Of a stretch of 64,000 bases of DNA, positions 58,405-64,000 are shown in pieces. The notes beneath the pieces were generated by a model. That model searched no databases. It was not told the DNA's origin and saw nothing but the letters and a program-made list of their open reading frames with translations. Both the position numbers and the translations under genes were made by a program. Every line of letters begins with the position of its first letter. The first letter of the stretch is position 1. The DNA comes from Adiantum capillus-veneris (lineage: Eukaryota; Streptophyta; Polypodiopsida; Polypodiales; Pteridaceae), in assembly GCA_014529385.2 (NCBI GenBank), contig CM043943.1:102832355-102896354 (forward strand). Reading direction: 5' to 3'.

Positions 58405-59005
58405 GAAACTCTGATCATGGATCATTAGTTCTTTTTTGGACTGAACTGATTCTTGAAAGGAGGTAGAAGGTTGAATCTTTGGGTCGGTATCTCTACATTT
58501 GGGATGGACTAATCTCATGTTTGGTTCACCATTATATTTGCTAAATTGATTGCTATATTGATTAGAACTTCTATCATGGGTCATTAGTTCTTTTTTGGAC
58601 TGAACTGATTATTGAAAAGAGATAGAAAGGTGAATCTTTGGGTCGATATCTCTACTTTTGGGATGGATTGATCACATGTTTGATTCACCGTTCTATTTGC
58701 TTGCTATTCCGATTAGAGCTCCAATCATGGGTCATTAGTTCTTTTTTGGACTGGACTGATTCATGAAAGGAGGTAGGAAGGTGAATCTTTGGGTTGATAT
58801 CTCTACTTTTGGGATGGACTGATCACATGTTTGATTCACCACTGTATTTGCTTGCTATTTCGATTAGAGATCCAATCATGGGTCATTAGTTCTTTTTTGG
58901 ACTGGACTGATTCATGAAAGGGGTAGGAAGGTGAATCTTTGGGTCGATATCTCTACTTTTGGGATGGACTGATCACATATTTGATTCACCGTTGTATTTG
59001 CTTGC
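58405..59005 (+). repeat. 151-159-bp minisatellite in the hAT leader, four copies
   Basis: The phrase TCATTAGTTCTTTTTTGGAC starts at 58422, 58581, 58732 and 58883. Each unit also contains TGAATCTTTGGGT and ATGGACTGATCACATGTTTG-like segments. The array lies between the TATA box and the predicted intron end at about 59148 (TATTGCAG/GAATCC). Confidence 0.85.
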
Positions 59006-59161
59006 TCATGTTTGAGTACATTGAGGTTTATTCCCTTCAGGCTTCACTACTACGCTTGTGTGTGATATTGATTATAACACTAATGTTTGGTTTGAATAAT
59101 ACTTGAAAGAAGAGATAACATACTGAGCTATGTTTATTGGTATTGCAGGAATCCAATAAGT

Positions 59162-60502
59162 ATGTCTTCCACTGGGAATGTGAGCGGTGATGTTGGTGTC
59201 TCAAGCCTGGCTTCCTTGAGGAGACCTCCTACCTCGATGCCAGGTCCTGCTTCGCAGGGCAAGCGAAAGGCAGGTGGAAAAAGTCCAGGACCCGAGTGGA
59301 ATTTTGCTACAAATTTAAATAAGTATCAAGATTGGAAATGTAACTTTTGTGGCAAAGAAAAATCTGGAGGAGCACCAAGAATAAGGGATCATTTGCTAGG
59401 TGGCAATACCAGAATCCAAGGAGGAAAGTGCAAGGACTTAGGTGCAGAAGAAGCAGCTATGCGCTTAAAAACTTTAATTGGTAAGCTAATTTCCACGAGC
59501 AAAAGATCAAAAATCTCTACTTTCAACCATCACACCCCCGTATCGATAAGATCAAACCAGTATGAGGGATCATTGGGTGTAACACCCACCACTGGAAGCA
59601 CTCAAAGTAGGGAACCAACTTCTCATATCGATGGAAGTACACCTCCAAACCATGGATCTCCTGACTTTCAGGTAGGATCGTTAAAACGTAGACAGGTTAG
59701 CTTACAGACGAGCTTCAAAACACTTGCCTTAGAAGAAGCACAAATTGCACTAGCTAAAGCCATATATTTCACTGGGGGATCATTGGCCATTGTCACCCGT
59801 GATTCATGGAAGTCAGCTTGGAAACGCATTGGGGAGTATGGTGCTGGATTTACCCCTCCAACATATCACCATATGAGAAACCAACTGTTGGATAAATGTT
59901 ACACAAGCACACAAAAGGATATTCAAAGGGTAATATTAAATGCAACAGAACAATCTGGATACACCATAGTTAGTGATGGTTGGTCCAACGTTTAAAGGTG
60001 GCCATTGATCAACATCATGCTTGTATGTCCTCATGGTGAATGTTTTATCAAATCTGTGGATAGCTCTGGTCAAATAAAGTCTGGCAATTTTATAGCTGAC
60101 ATCATTGGCGACGCAGTTGAGGAACTTGGAAAAGAAAATGTTGTCCAAGTAATCATGGACAATGCCAAAAATTGCAGGGCTGTAGGTAGAATACTTGAAA
60201 GTCGCTTCTCTCACCTATACAGTGCTGGTTGCAGTACACATAGCTTGAACTTGGTATTGCAAGATTGGTACAAGAGGGAGGACACAGAGTGGCTCAAATG
60301 GATAGTAGACAATGCTCGCTTAATAGTCAAGTTTTTTTTGATGCGTCAGAGGGTTCTTGACATGTACCATCAGAGGATGTCTACTATGTTAAAACTGCCG
60401 TGCGAAACTAGATTTTTCACCAACTACTATACGATAGAATCACTAATAAAAAATAAGAATGCTATGATGGAGACATTTGTTTGTGCTGTGCAGCAAGTAT
60501 AG
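59162..60502 (+). pseudogene. hAT transposase (BED finger + DUF659), broken
   Basis: The frame 59162-59995 starts at an ATG 14 bases after an acceptor-like TTGCAG. It encodes a Ser/Gly-rich N-terminus, a BED-type zinc finger (WKCNFC...RIRDHLLGG, about residues 59-80) and the start of a DUF659 domain (SGYTIVSDGWSNV). A TAA stop follows; the same frame continues at 59996-60502 with RWPLINIM, CFIKSVDSSG, VVQVIMDNAKNC, and CSTHSLNLVLQDW. It stops again and the C-terminal hAT dimerisation domain is not recognisable. DUF659/BED hAT proteins are common in plants; intact ones bind terminal repeats and cut DNA. This copy is inactive. Confidence 0.8.
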
Positions 60503-63500
60503 TTGAAGAGGAAGCATATGAAGTTGACAAGGCCAAGGTGATGGGATTGAGAGTGTTGTAGATGTCAAGGAGAGCATGGAGCCTATGGTAGAAGTTTTTC
60601 CCAGGAAAAAGGTATGCTCTATGGCTCATGAAGAAGAATCATAGAGTGTGGCTAAGCTTCCAAAAGAGGTACTTGAGTCATGGTTGAGAGGTATGCTTGT
60701 GATTGCAGCAGTGCAATGTGTTATTCAAAACCATCAAATACGGGGTTCTCTTGAGGATATCTCCACTTTACATGGTTGGGAGGGAGGGTTAGAAGTGTTG
60801 GAAAAGTCAAATGTGTTTATGCGGCAGGATGGTATGCATAACGGTTCTCTTTTTGAAGCACAAAAAAGACAGGGCGGTGTTCGGAGTAGTGCAAGGATGC
60901 TATGGTCTTATTGTGTGCATGGATGGCTACGTGCTTGGGTATGACACTATTGGAGGTTAATGCAGATGAATGGAAGATATCAAAGCCAGATGCTTGATCT
61001 AGGAGGTTCCACTAAGCAAGGGGTGGAGCAACCCACTTGAGGATTGATGAAAGAAAGCAGGAGTAGGGCTTTGTACATATGGTAGTGTTTTTTGGTTTGC
61101 TCACAATGTTTGCTAGTTTTGCAGTTTTTAGGAGAATAAAGGATTTTTGTGGTTGAACATGAATGTTCAACAAGGGGGTTCGGTAATGATGGTGAAGCTA
61201 AAGCTAGTTGATGCTATGAAGAGTGAAATGTTAGGTTTTGTGGGCTCTCAAAGGCATGTCAAAGTGGTTGAGCAGCTAGGAAGATCAAGAGCAATCAAGG
61301 AGCAGTAGATATGTATGCTTTATGAGGTTTTCATTACCAAAATTTTCTACTAGGGTGCTTATGAGAGGTGGATAGTTGAAGTGTGAAAAGTGCAGAGATG
61401 GGAGTGCCAAAGGTGGTCCTCAGTGTGGTCTACAAGCGTATTAAACGGTACCTCAAAAGAGCTACAGTGTGGAAGTTATGGTGGTTTGAATTTTACAGTG
61501 GTTTGCAGATCCATACCGGATTGAGAAGTTGCAAATAATGGGTTAGAGATGAAGTGAGTACATGGGCTTGAAGTGCTCATCTTACAATGCATGTCAGTAT
61601 TTTTGGCTCGGCAATGGGAGTTAAAATGACCAAGATATGAGCAGTTGAAGTTTTGTCGGGGGCCAATTCTGTGCCAGTTTGATTGCCTCAATTGATCTAC
61701 CATCTAGGGTTTTTTGAGCCTTGCCATGGTTTGTATGAAATCTATGTGGTATGTAAAGGCCACAGGAATCAACAACACATCAATCAGAGTTTGGGCCACG
61801 GAGATATGGGAGGCTGAAGTCAATGGAAAATGCAAGGCGGGTGGTGCCATATATTTTTTACCAAATTGGGGATGCAAAGTTTGAGGCCACCAAGGTGAAG
61901 AATGTGGCGGGGATGTTATGGATTAAAGCCAACGGGATGACCTATCGATGGGTTTTTATAGTGGCTTCATGGACATGTGAGGAGGCTTCTCTTATTTCTT
62001 GTGTGCGTGCATTTTTGGACGTGTGTCGGCAAGTGTGCCTCCTCGAGTTTGAGTTGTGCCAAGAGAGATAGAGAGAGGTTGTGTGTCTAGTGAAGGCAGT
62101 GAATCGGGCAGTGTAGGGTGATTGGGCTTGTTTGAGATGTTGTAGTGAGTGTGTGCATCATATTGTGTGATAATGGTGGTTTTCTTACAAATCGTGTCAA
62201 GTTTGAAAGTGAACTCTAATGGTTGGGGGGATGTGTATTTCTTGGGCTATAGAGATGCACTTGTTTGTGTTTGAAGTGTGTTCCCCTTTCTCCCTCTCCA
62301 GCATTGTCCATGGTGCTATTGCAGGCAGCTGGTGGAGATTCTGGTAGCACTCACATCGGGACGGTAGCAAGACAACATGTTGATGTGGTAGGTCCTACAC
62401 TTGGGCGTGCTGCCATGGGGTCCCAATGGACCCCCTTTTTTTTATTAAATGTCAAGTCCCACGTATGGGTTGTCACGACACTGTGACATCACCCAAAGGG
62501 GTTGACTCACATGCAACTTGAAGTCCAAGTAAGCCAAATATAAGGAGTAGTTCTCATGCAATGAAGCTAAAAAAGAAGGGGGTCCAATAAAAATAGATGA
62601 AGGCCAAGAATAGCCTATGGCCCTATAAGGGCATGATTTTTTGTAACTTTGAGTATTTTTTGAAGCAATGAGAGCTTCAAGGAGAGAGTTCTCAAGAGAT
62701 CTTGCAGAGAGGAGACCTCTAAGATAGAGGAGGAGCCAATGAGGGCTGCCAGAGAAGATTTTTGCTCTTTGATGTGCGTGTCAACAAAGCCAAGCTGATG
62801 TGAAGCATATGGTGATTTTACGTACATGGTGTTTTTGTTGAAGAAGAAGCTAATCATTGCCAAATTTTGTGCCATCTTCTCCCTTCCCCCTTCTCAACTT
62901 TGCTCTACTCCAATGTGTGTGGTGTTGGTGGGTCCCCCTGGGACCATCTGTGTGTGCGAGAGAGAAAGAGATAGAGGTGTTGTGTTGTGGAAGTGCTAGA
63001 AGTGGACAAAATTGGGGTGATTGTTGTATGTTGATTGTGTGAGGCATGTGTGCGTTGGTATGCGGGTAAGAGATGATTTTCTTGTAGAGGTGTGAAGTTT
63101 TGATGGTGATTTCCAGTGGGTGGGGTGTTGTGAATACCTTGGGCTATATAGAGGCATCTGTGTGTTTTCAAGTGTGTTTCCACTCCCCCTTCCCTACAGT
63201 CCTCAACAATGCATTCAAATATGGAAATTGGACATGGATCCTTTGCTATCTTGAATGGTTTCCTTCCGCAATTTCTTGTTGAAGGTGTTAAGAAAAAATG
63301 ATTGTTAATTCAGTCTTCGTAGACTATAGGGTGACCTTTTTGTGTAGTTTTGTTGTAATTTTTAGGACCTTGATCATGATGGATCGTGATTTTGGTACCT
63401 TGTAGGATTGCAAAAAAACTGTGTAGGTTAGTGCCCCTAGCCCTATTATACCTCCTCCTAAATTTTTATTTCATTTTGAGTCCATTTAAGTGCCAAAATG

Positions 63501-63519
63501 ACATGATTTTTGAGAGCGG
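60503..63519. other. Unassigned segment right of the hAT relic
   Basis: No family is recognised. Open frames at 60648-60944 (98 aa) and 61823-62071 (82 aa) lack known motifs and could be decayed transposase or chance. Two diverged copies of a module of about 140 bp lie near 62165-62310 and 63065-63215: TTTTCTTRYA..., CTTGGGCTATA-AGAGRTGCA, TTTGAAGTGTGTT and pyrimidine-rich sequence ending CAG. The rest shows nothing supportable. Confidence 0.35.
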
Positions 63520-64000
63520 TGTGCGCTCCTTGCCGCACTGTCGAAGCAAGGGACTTGCCAATACACCGTGTGCGAGCCACAGACGGCTCCAAGCACACAA
63601 CAAGCCTAAACTAGCAAGCTCAAGAAAACAAAGGGTGTGTCACTCACCGCTCTACGCTCGCCTTCGTGGTGGATTCCTCGCCGCGATGAAGAAGAAGCTG
63701 CAGTCGTGCCGCGCTCAACCGCTTCGCCGCCGTCGTGCCTTCGTAATGCTCGATCGCACACACACTCTCCCTCTCTCTCTCTCTCACACACACACACACA
63801 AGGAGGTGAAGAAGAAGAAGATGGAGATGGAGCAAGAGCACTCTTCAATTGCACAAATGAGAGAATGAGTAAAAATTAGGTTTAGTTGGCTTTTATAGGA
63901 GCTCACCCCATTCACACTTGGGCGCCCATGCTTAACCAACTAATCCCTTGAATGTCCAAGTTAAAGTGCGCCTCTCATCGACGATCACTCTACCTTTCCC
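63520..64000. repeat. Third copy of the small element's LTR, running off the window
   Basis: It begins TGTGCGCTCCTTG and is collinear with 21995-22440 and 23559-24110 (GCAAGGGACTTGCC, CACACAACAAG, CTCACC..CTACGCTCG, the GAAGAAGATGGAGATGG stretch and the closing CTCATCGACGATCACTC). No primer site precedes it on the left, so it is either a solo LTR or the left LTR of a minus-strand copy. Confidence 0.7.

Larger units (their letters stand above)
58030..60502 (+). mobile_element. hAT-like DNA transposon, degenerate
   Basis: The left end is probably CAGGGATTTTAATTATG at 58030, a hAT-style start at the point where PLE homology stops. The 5' part (58140-58260) is packed with CCG/CGGGGC motifs in both orientations (ACCGGCGGGGC, CCGACGGGCCCGACGGGG), like subterminal transposase sites. 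A promoter, a repetitive leader and a transposase relic follow. I could not find a matching right terminus, so the listed end is that of recognisable coding sequence. Confidence 0.5.

Noticed and set aside
61476-61703. Minus-strand frame with a C..C..H..C-like pattern (NCSYLGHFNSHC)
   Set aside because: The spacing does not match a retroviral zinc knuckle and the context has no Gag sequence.

Overview
This window looks like repeat-rich intergenic chromatin from a land plant with a large genome, quite possibly a seed-free plant such as a fern. That guess rests on four things seen here: an intact Ty3/gypsy element primed by initiator tRNA-Met, a BED-finger/DUF659 hAT transposase relic, many long (TG)n and (GA)n microsatellites, and several copies of a Penelope-like element (PLE), a class that is rare in flowering plants. 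I see no convincing single-copy host gene, no rRNA and no tRNA. Nearly all coding sequence comes from mobile elements, and most of it is broken.

The backbone is one long, mostly head-to-tail array on the minus strand from about 1 to 56.5 kb. Two kinds of block alternate. PLE blocks carry a reverse transcriptase of the kind I associate with the Naiad/Chlamys branch (KIHK..FRWI, GIPMG, YRYMDD..LNN). They are PLE1 (5.9-10.0 kb), PLE2 (21.2-24.9 kb), PLE3 (28.9-43.3 kb), a deletion remnant (47.8-48.4 kb), a 3' stub (52.1-52.6 kb) and PLE4 (54.8-56.5 kb, a diverged subfamily). A-units are non-coding blocks of about 2.1 kb, each with a TATA box, a conserved hairpin and splice-donor-like sites on the minus strand. 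Blocks usually meet at (TG)n tracts, and every PLE 3' end carries a compact foldable motif plus a G-triplet tract before its (CA)n tail (minus-strand sense).

Later insertions split the array. A piggyBac-like non-autonomous element with TTAA duplications (7998-9336) sits in PLE1. A very young, complete Ty3/gypsy element (12171-21064) with 1591-bp LTRs and a 1645-codon gag-pol frame sits in an A-unit. A small degenerate LTR element (21995-24154) sits in PLE2. PLE3 holds two more: a 4675-bp coding-free TG...CA unit that looks like a giant solo LTR and contains a 160-bp satellite (32028-36702), and a non-autonomous LTR element without pol (36987-42820). The three LTR insertions other than the small one have clean 5-bp target duplications, and aligning the interrupted PLE or A-unit with an uninterrupted paralogue confirms their boundaries.

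To the right of 56.5 kb the array ends in plus-strand PLE fragments split by an (CT)n-rich segment. Then come a hAT-like element with a TATA promoter, a leader minisatellite and a transposase broken by stops (58.0-60.5 kb), about 3 kb of unassigned sequence, and a third copy of the small element's LTR running off the right edge.
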